Counted from the first letter of the stretch, positions 34,901 through 47,080 are shown. The stretch is DNA of 64,000 nt from Liquidambar formosana (GCA_039720395.1 CM077831.1:8358333-8422332); one strand, 5' to 3'. Program-made: numbers and translations. Notes: generated by a model not told the origin, from the sequence alone.

Positions 34901-36925
34901 GAGAATTCTTTTACTTCTTGCTTATTTGTACATGTTTCGAACACAATTTTTCTTTTACGTATTGCTTTGAATATATATATATAGATATATTATATTAAGA
35001 ATACAATGATTGCTTTTTCTATCTCATTCTCCATATATTTCATCCCATCCCCATTTACGTAAAGGGCATCTATATATGATTCAGGTGAGGAAAATTTAAA
35101 ATCCGGCCGAGCCATTAGAGATGGAGGCTCATATTTGACCAACATTCTCCCAACTACTATCATAGATTCTCCAGAGGTTTTCTAGACTCTAAGCTACTTC
35201 CAGAATTATCGCTCTTGTGCTCTCCCTCCCACTCTACCCATGCACTCTGGTTACTTGGCCTTCAATCTTCTGTCTATCTAAACAAGTCTAGCTTAAGGCG
35301 CGCATGTAGAAAGATCTTTATCACATGCCATTGTATTTTATAAAAATTTTAATTTTCCAATAGCCCTCTATTTTGTTGTTTCCCAATAAGATCCAGTCTC
35401 AACCCTTCCAATTAGCTGATATTAAGTATTTGTTTGGAATGGCATGACACCACATGCTAATACTGAAAATTGAGAGATAAAAAGAGAGTAAATTAAAGAA
35501 CGAACTACATATGATATTGGAAGTCTTAAGAGATACCTTCAAGTCAAATTCCTTGCACTCCTCCCTTGTCTGTGGAACACAAAGCAAAGTCAACAAACAT
35601 CTAAAACTCCTTAAATGGTACGGTAAAATTAGGCTAGGGGACATTTGGTTATCCATTTAAACTAAATCATCTCATTGAGTTATATATGAAGAAATCAAGG
35701 ACATAAGTTGGTAATGTATTATAAAGACATTACCATGTTTTTAAATTGAAGTAGCAGTGATGGCAGTCATGGAAATCGCCGCATAATTTAATTTTTAATT
35801 TTTAATTTTTCTGTTCTTTTCATCTTCCTCTCTTTTCGAGCATTATCAGTCATGGCTTGAAAGCAGATACAGGATGGCCTTTAGTTGAGAATGATATGAT
35901 ATATATACCTGTACTCTGTCAGCTCCAAAAGTCTCTTGAAGGAAAGCCCAAATCATGGTTCTCTTTCCCACCCCCGGAGGCCCTTCAAATATAAAATGAC
36001 TACATTCTCCCGCTTTTACCTGCAAAAATTATGGAAGCCAGCAGATTAAAAATTCTCATGCATACCTGATTATATTTTCAACTAAAACAACCAAAATCCA
36101 AATAGATATACGTATGGAGGAGGAAGTTGATAGTATATATCTTACCAAACCCTTTAGCTGCCTTGCTTTGTCTCGGTTGCAAATGAAATCTTTTAAAGAT
36201 TTAGGCTGGTACTTGCTAGCCCACATGAACTTTCTTTCATTTGTGTCCTTATCAACAACAATTGTTGGTGTTGGTGCAGGTGCAGGTTGTGGTTGTGGTT
36301 GTGATACTCTCTCCCTCAATGGCTTCTTCCTAACCAATGAAGCGCTATGGCTCTCTCGCAGATTATGACCACTAAAATCATCGTCCTTGCAATTGGTGAC
36401 AATCTCAGAAACCACCTCCTTCACCAGGGTGGCTTTAGTAGTCCTTGTCTTGGGCGCGGAGGATTCAAAGTTCTGATAACAGTCGTCATCTTGCTTACTT
36501 TTGAAAGTAAAGCAAAAAGTCCAGTCTTGCATCTTAGACATGAAAGTGGAGAAAGAACCTATACTAGTAGCAGCAGTAGTGGCATAGCTCTCTCTTCCGG
36601 GGCTTGACATTGGGATTGGATGATGTCTCTGCCGACCAGTGACAAGGGATGAATCGGTGAGCCCTTTGTAGTAGGGACTGCACTTATTAGTGGCGTTCTT
36701 TTCCTGATTTCTTATGTTATGCGCTTCTAGGCTTTCCTCTGTTAATTCGCTCTTTTTGCAGTTGATAAACCAGCCTACTTTCTTCCCCCAAAACCTGGAT
36801 TTTTTTGATGACGACGATGAAGGGACCGAATACGTGGACGGACAAGAGCGAGAGCGGGAGCTAGAAGGTAGGGTTTTGGAGAGGGCGGGATCGGAGAGGG
36901 AGCGTGGGATTGATGGGCTCGACAT
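29233..36925 (-). CDS. RFC3-like AAA+ clamp-loader-type protein with long N-terminal extension, 11 exons, 621 aa
   Basis: Coding exons (minus): 36925-36146, 36019-35909, 35569-35537, 34275-34101, 33997-33819, 33712-33576, 33442-33347, 30408-30339, 30222-30145, 29989-29860, 29309-29233. All introns are GT-AG and all phases join without a stop (1866 nt). Residues 1-235 are Ser/Pro-rich with a QPQPQPAPAPTPT run. KYQPKSLKDFICNRDKARQL starts the RFC homology. Walker A GPPGVGKRT is at 273-281, a Walker-B-like ILYGADKL near 370, and a sensor-1-like FFCCSDVSK. The RFC3 lid and collar follow (VLEFIAKEEGIELP, NLRQAIRSFEA, EEQSPKQLYVIRGKLQ, EFIAKFMSCYK). The SRC arginine finger of RFC subunits reads TLC here. 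The frame is also open upstream, but ATG 36925 is the first AUG and a TATATAAT lies about 115 bp upstream. Likely nuclear and replication or repair related, by family only. It resembles plant 'RFC subunit 3-like' proteins rather than canonical RFC3. Confidence 0.9.
31615..32901. mobile_element. Non-autonomous Mutator-like element in intron 7 of the RFC3-like gene
   Basis: The ends AGGTAAAATGC and GCATTTGACCC begin inverted repeats about 90 bp long. Left TATTATTACCCATTTTGCA pairs with right TGTAAAATGAGTAATAATA-type sequence, and CCCCTCATATTG occurs in both arms. The 9-bp flanks TAAAAATAA (31606-31614 and 32902-32910) are identical, as expected for the Mutator superfamily. The 1287-bp body has a (CT)n tract (31868-31908) and no transposase. 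Short minus-strand open stretches inside (about 31830-32260) could be captured host sequence, but I recognise nothing. Confidence 0.82.
33296..33313 (+). repeat. Homopolymer run of 18 G (C on the gene strand) in intron 7
   Basis: Eighteen consecutive G lie 33 bp from the exon 7 donor site. Such a run is rare in this AT-rich DNA and may be a length-variable site or an assembly artefact. Confidence 0.9.
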
Positions 36926-37194
36926 TGCAGAACAGAGTCTGCAAAGCTTAAGTTTTTCTCTTTTCTTCCGCCAGGAAGAGAGAGCTCTAACTATACGAGA
37001 CTCCGTCAAATGTGTGGAGGCGTGGAAGGACAGTAAAGTATTATATATGGTGGGAAATCCAAGGTAGCGGTGATCACTAAGAATGGGAAAAGGCCTGGGC
37101 GTAATGAACGAGAGAGATCGAGTTTGTCACAACGTGAGTTTCAACGAGATGTTAATCCATCTGATTCCCTCGTAGCATCTCGAAGGTTACTACC
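36926..37194 (-). promoter_or_regulatory. Promoter and 5' UTR region of the RFC3-like gene
   Basis: On the minus strand CCATATATAATAC lies around 37040, about 115 bp upstream of the chosen ATG, and is the best TATA candidate. The 5' UTR frame is open back to a TTG near 37009 but contains no AUG. Confidence 0.45.
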
Positions 37195-37494
37195 TGCTCC
37201 CTTTGTTCTTAAATTATTAAGCTTCTTTCTTTTTTTCTTTTTTTTTTTAGATGTTACAAAATTATTATCATATTTCAAAAATCAATAATTTTTTTATTTC
37301 ATTTCCTAAAATTCTCTTAAACTGTATTTTCTCTTTTTTTTTTAATTTTTAATTTTTAATTTTAATGTTTTGTACACTTGAGGGCAAAATTCAAATGTGA
37401 AAATATATATATTAATGTGAAAGCATTTAATAAGGTTTTCTAAAAAAAACAGGTTCTTTTCAAATGGGACAGTCAATTAAGAACGGATGGAGTA
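37195..37494. mobile_element. Probable Stowaway-like MITE upstream of the RFC3-like gene
   Basis: The left end TGCTCCCTTTGTTCTTAAAT and the right end, which reads ACTCCATCCGTTCTTAATT in reverse, form an inverted repeat close to the CTCCCTCCGT consensus of plant Stowaway elements. The body is AT-rich. The target TA is not clean on both sides. Confidence 0.5.
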
Positions 37495-37684
37495 TTTTTC
37501 AACTACTTTAACCAGTAAAATGACTTTTTTTTTTTTTTTTTTTTCAATAGCTAGCTAACCATCTAAGGTGAGCAGTCCAATGGTACTAACTATTTTTTTA
37601 GTTATTTCAATTTTTTTACTAAACATCTTTCTTTTTTTAATCATTTGGTGAGAGAGAGAGACGGAATGGTATATAGAGAGAGGG
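37495..37684. other. AT- and GA-rich spacer
   Basis: Contains a poly-T tract (about 37527-37544) and a GA-rich end at the solo LTR border. Nothing else seen. Confidence 0.5.
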
Positions 37685-40210
37685 TGTGATAACCTAAACA
37701 ATTGCCACCCTAATTATCAATTGATTATTGTGATTATTATTATATTTATTATTGTTATTATGATTATTATAATTCTTATTAATATTTATCATTATTTAAT
37801 CACTAAAACTTTAGGATATATATAACAACATTACCAATTTATTAAAATAATAGGATTAATGATGTGAATAAGTTTTAGGATGAGGTTATGCTTGCATGGG
37901 GGGTTTTATGAATTGTTGAAAAAGAAAAACAAAACAAAAATCAGCCACGTTTGCTTGGAGAGAAAGGGAAGGGTTTGCTTGGGGATAAAGGGATAAGGAG
38001 GAATCTTAATTAATTAATAAGGGGAAGATTACATTGACTTGAGGGGGTTTAAAAGGGCTAGTATCCAGCCCATTTTCGTGCTATATGAGCTAGAAAGAGC
38101 GAGTAACAAAAGAGAGAAATAGAGAGAAAGAAAGAAGGAGAAAGAAGGGAGCTTAAACAAAGAAAGTTTTAAAACAATCTTCTACAAACCTGAGGTGAGA
38201 TTTTTATCTTTGAATGATATAGGAATGGTTCTAAAAGTTTCATGAGCATTGGTTGATGTTTGGATAATGTTTAGAGCTGCAAAGAAGCATCAATGGCTTC
38301 CCTCATACTTTGTTTAATTGGTTCTCTATGCACAGTAAATGAAACTTTATGAAATTTTTACCATAGTTTTATGATACTATAGAGAAGCTTCTGTATAAAT
38401 TTTAGCCTTTAATACTTTGTAGGTTGTGAGAAATAAATTGGACAACCTAAAACACAAATATGAAAAACTGTATGAATTCGTAACTTTTTTGATATTTTTA
38501 TAATATTTTACACGAAAAACTAAGCAAAATGGGCTTTTGAATCATTGAAAAAGGTTGAGAAATGAATTAGTTACGAATTTTTAAAGTTTGGATAATTGGT
38601 TGAAAGAAACGTGAACACTACTGTGATATTCAATTGGTAGAATGATTAGGTGTAGCAGGGTACACCATAGGCCACGTGTACCCTAGTGCAATTGGCCATG
38701 TGGGGCCCTTATTAGGTTTTGAAAATATTTTTAAAAATCTTATAAAAATACTAGAAACTTATGTTTATAATTTTGTAACCATATGAGTATGATAACATGG
38801 GTTTCAAAAATTAGGAGACTTTAACCCTTTTGTGTAGTTTGCTTTCAAACTTTGACTAGTTCAAACAAAGTGTATTGAATTCCGATTGAGTTACAAATTG
38901 AACCATTGGATTCATATCAACCAAATCTATATGAGAGTATTTTTGAGGTAAAATGAATGTTTTTATTTTGGGTATTATTTTATTCACGTGTAAAATGACC
39001 ATTTTACCCCTACTTACAAAAAATAGCTCAAATGGATTCCAAATTGCGTTTTGTTCAAATCTATGCAATTTCTACGAGAAGTAAAACACTTCAGGGACTT
39101 TTTATTAATATTTTTATGATGTCATCATAGTCCTCATATTTTTATATTTGCAATATAGCCCCTGAATTTATGAAAAATTCCAAAATTTCCCAAAACTGAT
39201 TATTTGGCTTTAAGATTTATGTTGAATAGTTTGATTAAGATTGTTAATGGTGGTAGAGAATAATATGAATGATAATTCATATTCATAATTGGATATTGAA
39301 ATATTATTGAGATTAATTAGTGTACGTGCATGATATTAGCATCCATATGTTGAGCGATATGATTATTAATGCATGTACAAACATGTATCAAGTTATTCAG
39401 TGATCTGTTTATGTGAAGTTGAATGCTTATACTTGTGATTGAGATTAAGATGTTGACATGAGAAACAAACATATATAAATCTATTTTGTGACATGTTTAT
39501 GTGAAGTTACTTATACTTGTAACTGAGATTGAAATGTTGAGAAGTTGAGATGAGATGACCGGGTTGAGAAAGCAATGCAGTTAGTGCACTAATATGTTAC
39601 TCCATTTTTTAGGGCAAGAGGCTAGTGGGGTAGCATACACACATGATGAGAGGTGTGTGCTGTGGTCGTAGATAGTATATCCTGTATGAGCAGACAGGTA
39701 TGCCATGATTGTTTTTGTAGGTTACAGCAGGCAACAGAGGCACAAGTACGTGCAAATTTTATATACTTGAGTGGCATAAATTTTGAGAAGTACTATTAAC
39801 ATCATTGTAGTATGAGATGTTACAGAGATGCTGTTAAATGTAAGATGAGTTGTATACTAATGTTAAGCATTCATGGATGAATTATCTCACTGAGCTGTGG
39901 TTTGCTCACTCTTCTATTAAAAATTATTTTTTAGGATCTGAAAATTTGTGAGCTGTTAAGAAGACATGAATAGAGGAGCATATTTTCCTAACTCGATAGT
40001 TGTTTTGTTTTGATAAGTTGACATATGTGATTTAATATCAAACAATGATGCATTGTAATAATTATAATTTAATAAATGAGGTAATAATGAAATTTATATT
40101 TATGTGATGTAATATTTGTCAACAAGGTGTCACTTAGAAGATGAATGGATAAGGTTTTAAGCTGTCACTACCTTACTAGGCTTAAGCAAGGCTATTTTTG
40201 GGGCGGGATA
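37685..40210 (+). mobile_element. Probable solo LTR, 2526 bp, unassigned family
   Basis: Starts TGTGATAACC and ends TTTGGGGCGGGATA. It is flanked by GAGGG at 37680-37684 and 40211-40215, a perfect 5-bp match. The internal layout fits an LTR: a CTATATGAG box near 38082, then a purine-rich leader (AGAGAAAGAAAGAAGG). The end is TA, not CA, and the flank is in GA-rich DNA, so the border could be a coincidence. No coding region. Confidence 0.55.
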
Positions 40211-40665
40211 GAGGGAAGGTGTTACTTTTTTTATTGAAAATAATTTAGCTAGTGAACATTTACTAGCTAAATATAGTTAGCCAAAATGGTACCTAATAGT
40301 TAAAATAGTTAACCATATAGCTAATCCTTTGGAGAAGGAAAAACGTTACTCCCCTTCAATATCTAATGCTGTGAAATGTTTATTTGAGCTAATTAAAAGA
40401 GTAATAAATGAAAGTCTACACTCTACAATATAATAACCAAAAAAAAAAAGAAGGGAATTTTGGTCAAAACCCCTATGTATAAGAGTTCTAAGATAATAAA
40501 AACCATTAAAACTAATGTTTAGTAAAAACCCCATTTGACAGTAAAAAGACTAATAGACCCTGTTTTTAAAAGTTCCCTTAATTTACAACCATGCCACGAT
40601 ACACACCCGAGTGAAAAAATAGCTTCCTCACCTTCCATGTTCCATTGTTTCCGGCAGAAATATAG
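40211..40665. other. Spacer between solo LTRs; left part of a disrupted unit
   Basis: The stretch 40455-40665 (GGAATTTTGGTCAAAACCCC, TAGTAAAAACCCC) looks like the terminal region of a DNA transposon. It would join 42685-43724 if the solo LTR between them is removed. No ORF. Confidence 0.4.
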
Positions 40666-42684
40666 TATAGACACCCCATTTTCATCCCCCCATTCACACC
40701 TCACCATCTCCCATGCATTATCACATGTAGAATTTTGCATTATTTTGGCACTAAAACTCTCAAGTTATACTCTATACATCCCAAAGAATCCATGGTATCT
40801 TCTGGGATTCAATTTGGTTAAGTCTTGATAGCTAATAAGAACTTTTGCGACTTGGAGGGCATTTATGTCATTTCAATTGCATAATTCTTATTTGACATCC
40901 AATTCTCATCAAATTCATCCCGGGATGATCCCAATAGCCTTAGAATGTCATGAATTGGCTTGGTTTAAAATTTGGTTAAATTTGGAGATGATTTGCTTAA
41001 GGATGGTCCAAGTAGGCTTGGTTTGACTCCATTCATCAGCCCTTCTTATAATTGCTTCTTAATTTGATCCAATTGAGTTTAATTAATGCTCCATTATTGT
41101 CAATTGAGTCTTAATTAAGGTGTATTAATGCTTGGAATTATTATTGGGAGAGTTTGATTGCAACTAGGACTCCATTAAGGTTCAAACCTTAATGTCATCC
41201 CGCTGAGCCTTAATTGATCTCTATGAGCCATATGGGCTTAACCCTTGATTAATTGACTAAGTGTGGCTCAATTAGGATTTTTTTAAACCATATTTTGAGT
41301 AGAGAATTGAGCCATGGTCGTTTTAAGTCCAAAATCAATGAATTTGGACTTGAAATGGGTAAAATACATAGTATAAAAGGGTAAAAGTGCACAAAAGAAG
41401 GCAAAATGCACCCAAATAGGCTACTGTTTGCCGTATGGCCACCAATACGAGCCAAGCGGCCACCAAGACGGGCCAAACGGCCACCAAGGGTGCTTGTTGG
41501 CCTTTGACGGGTTTTTACCCTAGTTTGAGCCCAATAGACTCCTTCTCTTGCTAGAATTCGAATTTCCTCCGGATTTTTGAAGAGTTTGAGATAGGAACCA
41601 GCTCTTGGGAGTGTTTGAGAGCCCTTGGATTATCCCTAGCTAGATCCAATCCAAACTATCCATTCCACCCACCTTTCACTATAAATAGGGGTCCTCCTTT
41701 CATTCATTCTCCACCAAGTCTTAGTAGAGTTTTCCTAAGCAAAAGAAGAGCTTGAGTTTTTGAGTGTGGGGTGAACATTCCTATTAGTATCCCTTCACTT
41801 GAGACTCATTCTAAAGAAAAGCTTGGCTCAATAGTTAGTGGGGAACATTCCTATTAGTACCCTCAAGCTTGCGACCCATTCTCGGGCTTGAAGGCGCGGA
41901 AGCTCTACCCGACTTGTGACTCCCTCCTTTGAGGCCATCTTAAAGCTTAGAAAGCATTGAAGCTCTGCCCGATTTTCCACTCAAAAACCTCGAGGTTGCA
42001 AATCGAACTCTGCCTTAGTTCTGTTAGGTATATTTCTAAACTCCATTGCTGTGATGTAGTTGTTTATGTGATAATGCATGCTCCCATGAGTTTTATTATT
42101 CATAGGATTTTATTAGGGTTTTGATCCTAAATCAAACAAGTTTTCAAATGAAAGTTGTTTTTATCAAAGTAATTTGGTTATCAAAAGCAAGTGTTTGATT
42201 ATGGATTGGATTCTAATAGAGTCCTGTGAGGAGTGAAACTCTCCCCCCAACATGATTGTTCGAACTACGTGGACTTTGATCTTCGTCAGAAGTACGTAGG
42301 CCGCTCACTTGAGCCCAAGTCCAACTTAGCTTAGATTTTTATCTTTTAATTTTCTTAATTATTGCATGGTTGAAATTGATTAAGCCCAATTAATAAATGA
42401 GACCGATTTATCGGGCGAAATGGGTGCCTATGGGCCGTGGCTCAGAACCTTCCCATTTTGTAACCTAGCCCCTGAACCCTCATTTTTGGTTCAAGACTTG
42501 CCTATTTTCCATTAATGGAGTCAAACTTGTTTTTTTTTTTTTTTTTGTTCCTCTAAAAAACAATCTTTTAGTGGTTTCCTTGTACCCTAAAAATGAGGTG
42601 GCGACTCCTTTGTTTTTTGAAAACCCTTTTTAAAAGTGGAAATAGAAACTTGATTCCCCCCCGAGTCGATTTCTGGCGTCCACA
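40666..42684 (+). mobile_element. Solo LTR, 2019 bp, Tat-related
   Basis: Starts TATAGACACCCCATTTTC (TG changed to TA) and ends GGCGTCCACA. The flanks TATAG (40661-40665 and 42685-42689) are a perfect 5-bp duplication. A TATA box lies at 41680-41687. It shares the CGAACTACGTGGACTTTGATC, GAAATGGGTGCCTATGGGCC and GAGGTGGCGACTCC blocks with A-family LTRs but is otherwise diverged. A GC-rich GGCCACCAA repeat cluster (41425-41490) lies about 200 bp upstream of the TATA box. Confidence 0.85.
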
Positions 42685-43724
42685 TATAGAAACGTACGGA
42701 ACATAAAAATCTTCCCAAAAATTCACTTTCCATCATTACACACAGCACCAAACAACCATTCTAGGGCTTTTTCTTCACATACGAACATCCCCCCAACAGA
42801 ACCAAACGATTTGGAGAACACAAATTAAAGAACTAGGGATTTCGACTGTAGAACCAAAATGCCGAAAAGAAGTAAGTAACTACTTGAACCTTTTTCCCCT
42901 ATTTACATCTATGATCTAAATAGTAAACTGGTGTGTGTTTACATTAAAATCGTATCATTAATGTCGCTAAATCGGTGTGTTTTTTAGATGATTTGTTCAT
43001 GTTAAACTGAAATATTGTCGACAATATTACAAATTATATAAACCCAATAGTAAATCGGTTAGTAAAAACTCCATATGGTGTAATTGTCATGCAAATATTT
43101 GGATTTGTGAAGTGATATAGAGCGACAAAAATATTTGTTGGGTTTGTAAGTGGTGTTCTTGCACGCGAAAATGCCATTTAGTCTTCGTTCTAGTGTCATT
43201 TTGAAAAAAAAGGGAACCAACTGTATATTAGTGCTATTGGTGTCCAGAAATCGAGCCAACATTGAACTAAATTGTAGCAGTCAAATTTTACACTTCTAAC
43301 AGCATCACTTTACTATTTCACAGTACTATTTCGTCTTTTTGAAATTTGTTTAGGTTTGGTTGTGAAAAATATTGTTCCAACAGAATCTTGGTACTGTTGG
43401 TTCGTATATTATGATAACCTGTTACTTTTTTCCCCAAATTCTTCACTTCCAACAGCATCACCTGACTATTTCACATTATTATTTCATTCCTGATCTTTGT
43501 TGTTGTGTGGTTCTGAAAAACTATTGTTCACATAGTAAATTGGAACTATCTATAGTATGATTAATTTTGAGAAATTCTTGACATATGATACACTTTCAAC
43601 AGTATCAACTTATTATTGTGAACTATTTATTTAATATTAAATTTTGTAATGTTTTTTTTTTCTAGAAATAGTAAACTGGTATTGTGTATTTACATGCAAC
43701 AGTAAACTGGTACTGTATGATGTG
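42685..43724. other. Unassigned stretch, possibly the 5' end of a DNA-transposon or host gene
   Basis: Contains ATGCCGAAAAGAA followed at once by a GTAAGTAA donor-like sequence (42859-42879). After that comes AT-rich, intron-like DNA with repeated AGTAAACTGGTAYTGT words (42920, 43670, 43700). The downstream part is cut off by element A2. I cannot identify a product. Confidence 0.3.
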
Positions 43725-44466
43725 TGTCACACCCCATTTTTGCTACCTTAGCTATGGTTTGTCATTTCATGTGTCTTTTTGTTTCCTTTTTGAGTCTAGT
43801 CTTTTGCATTGAGTTTCTAGAGTCTTGAGGATGATGTGTATGAATTTTGGTTCGATTTGGAGTTGATCTTGAGGGTTAATAAGAACTTTTGTGACTTGAG
43901 AGGCATAACCGTCTTTTAGGTCACAAACTTTCCATTTGACCTTGAAATGATCTCCAAGTTGCCAATTGGAGTTCATATGGATGCATTTGAGGTATTTATG
44001 GGTTCAATTCGATGGATTGATGGTTCGGGATTAGAATGGCTCAATATGGCTCAGGTTGGTTAAGAGACCTATTTCAGGTTAGCTCGAATCAGCTCATGAT
44101 TTTCACTCTATGACTATTCATTTGACCTTGATTAGTCTTATTTTCACTCTATGACTATTCATTTTGGGTTAGCTCGAATCAACTCGAATCAGCTCATGAT
44201 TGGTTGAATTTTGAATTGGAAAGCATTTGGTGCAACCCTATGTGCATACCTAAGCTAAGCGACGGTGGGGCATAGCGGTTAACCGCCTTTGTAGGACCTA
44301 ACGATGCAGCCATGGCTAGGGTTTCTTGCCCTCAAGTGACTTAAATTACATTCCCCTTCGAAACACGGTCGTTTTGGCTTTCGTTTCGTCAAAATCTGAG
44401 TTGATTTGAGCTCTGAAACACATTGGGAAGTCGAAGGGGTAAAAAATGGGCATAAGCTGACAGGGC

Positions 44467-44568
44467 CTCGGGTGACCACCCAGGCCTGGGCGGCTAGCCG
44501 CCTGGGCCCAGGCAGCTAGCCGCCTAGGCTCAGGAGGCTAGCTGCCCAGCCCCAGGTGGTCACCTGAG
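44467..44568. repeat. Palindromic GC island in A2 LTR
   Basis: CTCGGGTGACCACCC and GGTGGTCACCTGAG arms with three CTAG-centred inner palindromes, one perfect (GGCGGCTAGCCGCC, 44489-44502). It is the largest copy of the module in the window. Confidence 0.9.
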
Positions 44569-45027
44569 CCACTTGCCTTTTTTGAGTGTTGAAGCGGATC
44601 CTTTCCTATTTCCTCGAATTTGTCTGCCTCCAGCCGCCATTTAACCCTATTTTCAATCCTATTTGACCTACTTGAGCCCCAAAGGAACCTCTAAGAGCCC
44701 TTGGATCAATACCTAGGGTTTTAATCCCAACTATTGAGGGTTTCCCCTCAAACCCTATAAATACCCCCTTATACTTCAACAATGGGGGAGGCAATTTCTA
44801 GAGAAAGGGAGACTTAGAGAGACTTGGAGGACTATGATAGCCATCCTTAGGGTAGTTTAACCTAAATTCTAAGTGAGAGAGTGAAGGAGAGAGCCTGAAG
44901 GAAGGCTGGAGCGTTGCTTAGAGGCTTGAAGGGGAGCTTTTCAACTTATCCACAAGAAGAGAAGAGGAGTTCTACAGCAGCAACCATAGGTATACCCCTC
45001 CCTCTCTTTCTTTTCTTTGAAATTAGG

Positions 45028-45760
45028 GTTTTTTTTTGCATAGGATAGCATTATTTCATGTTCAAGCTTATGTTTTTATCATGTGTTGATGCTTCTAATG
45101 CTTAAAATACATGATTAGAACAATGTTTATGGCTGGATTTGCATGATATAATGTTATTTCATGTGATTTTATGAGTAGGTGTGTTTTTAGGGTTTCTAGA
45201 GTATTTTTTAGGGGTTTTTTTTTGCATAGAGTAGCATTATCTTATGTTCAAGCTTATGTTTTTATCATGTATTGATGCTTCTAATGCTTAAAATACATGA
45301 TTAGAATAATGTTTATAGCTAGATTTGCATGATATAATGTTATTTCATGTGATTTTATGTGTAGTTGTGTTTTTAGGGTTTCTAGAGTTTGTTCTAGGGT
45401 TTTGCATTGAATAGCTATGATTTCATGTTAAAGCATATGTTTTTATCATGTTTTGCTACTTCTATTGGTTAGTATGCATGATTAGGATGATGTTTATGGG
45501 TTGTTTAGCATGCTAGAGTGTTATTCCATGTGATTTACTGCACAGTTGAGATTCTAGGGTTTTTCTTGTGCTGAAATTGAGGTTATGCTTAGAATAGCAT
45601 TATTTCATGTGAGAGCCTATGTCTTTATCATGTGTGGATCATTATATTGGTTAATATGCATGGATTGAATGCTGTTCATATTCTGTTTTGCATGGTTTAT
45701 AGTTATTTCATGTGATTTTATGCACAATTGTCATTCTAGGGTTTCATTCATCCTTGTTTT
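45028..45760 (+). repeat. Diverged ~180-186 bp tandem units in A2 LTR
   Basis: GCATAG(G/A)-TAGCATTAT...TTATGTTTTTATCATG recurs with GCA at 45038, 45224 and 45404, and a weaker copy near 45585. The first two are close matches, the later ones decayed. Confidence 0.8.
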
Positions 45761-47060
45761 AGGGAAGTTGCATATAGCATGATAGCTTAGGGTTTCTCTT
45801 TAGTTTTTCTTCATAGTTGCTATATATGTGCTGCATATTAGATAACTATGGTGTTTTTTTTTTTGTATCCATGATAGTTGATTTTAGGGTTTTTTGCATG
45901 TCATTGCATATAGGGTTGAATTAGGGTTTAGTTAGCTTATGATTCATGTTGTTCGCATGATTTATGGCTGATTTTAAGCCTTATTTCAGTTCTGTCCAGA
46001 TTTGTCCATTGTTCTTATTGCCATATTTTGAGCATGTGTTAGCCTATGTTTTAGCATGATAATTGCTTGATTGGAAACTAGCTTGGTTGGTTGGTATTTT
46101 TGGTATGTTTTGCATGGAAATTGCAGGTGCTTGACAGGTACAACAGGTGCAACTACCCCACCAATGTGGGGTGGTTATTTTGGCTATTGCGAGATGAAAT
46201 CTTGCAAATAAAGTAACTACCTTATGCAATAGGGTGGTTATTTTTGACAGGTTGCTTTTGCTTAAAGGTGAGTTGGGTATGAAGGTGCCCTAATTCACCT
46301 TTCCTTCTTTTCCTTGAAACTTTCCCTTTCTCCCCCCTAGGGTTGTTTCCTAATAGAGGGATATGGTAATTCCTATAGTTTCCATTCATAAAAAAAATGC
46401 GTTTTAAATTAAAGTTTCTATCTTTACTTGAAATTCCATACTTTCTAAAGATTTTTTGAGAATCATTTATCTTTGGAAACTCTTTAATCTATGAAAGGAA
46501 ACTTAGGGTTTACTATAGGCCTTTATTAGGTCATAACCCTATTCCCTTTCGAACTACGTGGACTTTGATCCATGTATTTCCATACACGGTACGTAGGCGT
46601 TCTTCGTGAGGTTCAAGTCCGCCTTAGGATACTAAGTATCCTAGGTTTTTTTTCTCCTCTTTCTTTTTTCTGTTTTTCTTTGATTTATTTGCTTATGTGG
46701 ATGAATGAATGGATGATATGCATGCTGCCTTATGATGATAATTGCCAATTCTTGAGTGTTTAAGACTTTGATTTAGCCCAATTAAATTAAGAGACCGTTT
46801 AGGGCGATATGGGTGCCTATAGGCTTTGCCTAGAACCTTCCCATATCGTAACTTAGCCTCCGAATCCACCATCTTTGATTTCCAAAAGACCTTTTGCCTT
46901 ACCATTTTTAAACATGGAGTCATTCTTTTGTTTTCTTAAAACAAAATTGTTTTTTAGGGTTTTCCTTGTTTCCTTTAAAAATAAGGTGGTGACTCCTTTC
47001 TTTTTTCAAACCCTCCCGTGGGCCCCTTCCTTTAACTTAACCGTTTTTCGAGGTTCATAG

Positions 47061-47080
47061 ACTGGTGACTCCACTGGGGA
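47061..47080 (+). other. Primer-binding site of A2
   Basis: CTGGTGACTCCACTGGGGAT right after the LTR. It differs slightly from TTTGGCGACTCCACTGGGG of A3, so this copy has mutated. Confidence 0.75.

Larger units (their letters stand above)
43725..47059 (+). mobile_element. 5' LTR of Tat element A2, 3335 bp
   Basis: Starts TGTCACACCCC; the end GAGGTTCATA aligns with GGATTCACA of A3, with CA changed to TA, and a primer-binding site follows. The TATA box is at 44756-44763 and the palindromic island at 44467-44568. The extra length compared with A1 and A3 comes mainly from additional ~180-bp diverged units between 45028 and 45760. Confidence 0.88.

Noticed and set aside
36114..37288. Plus-strand open frames opposite the first exon of the RFC3-like gene
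   Set aside because: They are mirror frames of the well-supported minus-strand exon and show no recognisable protein.
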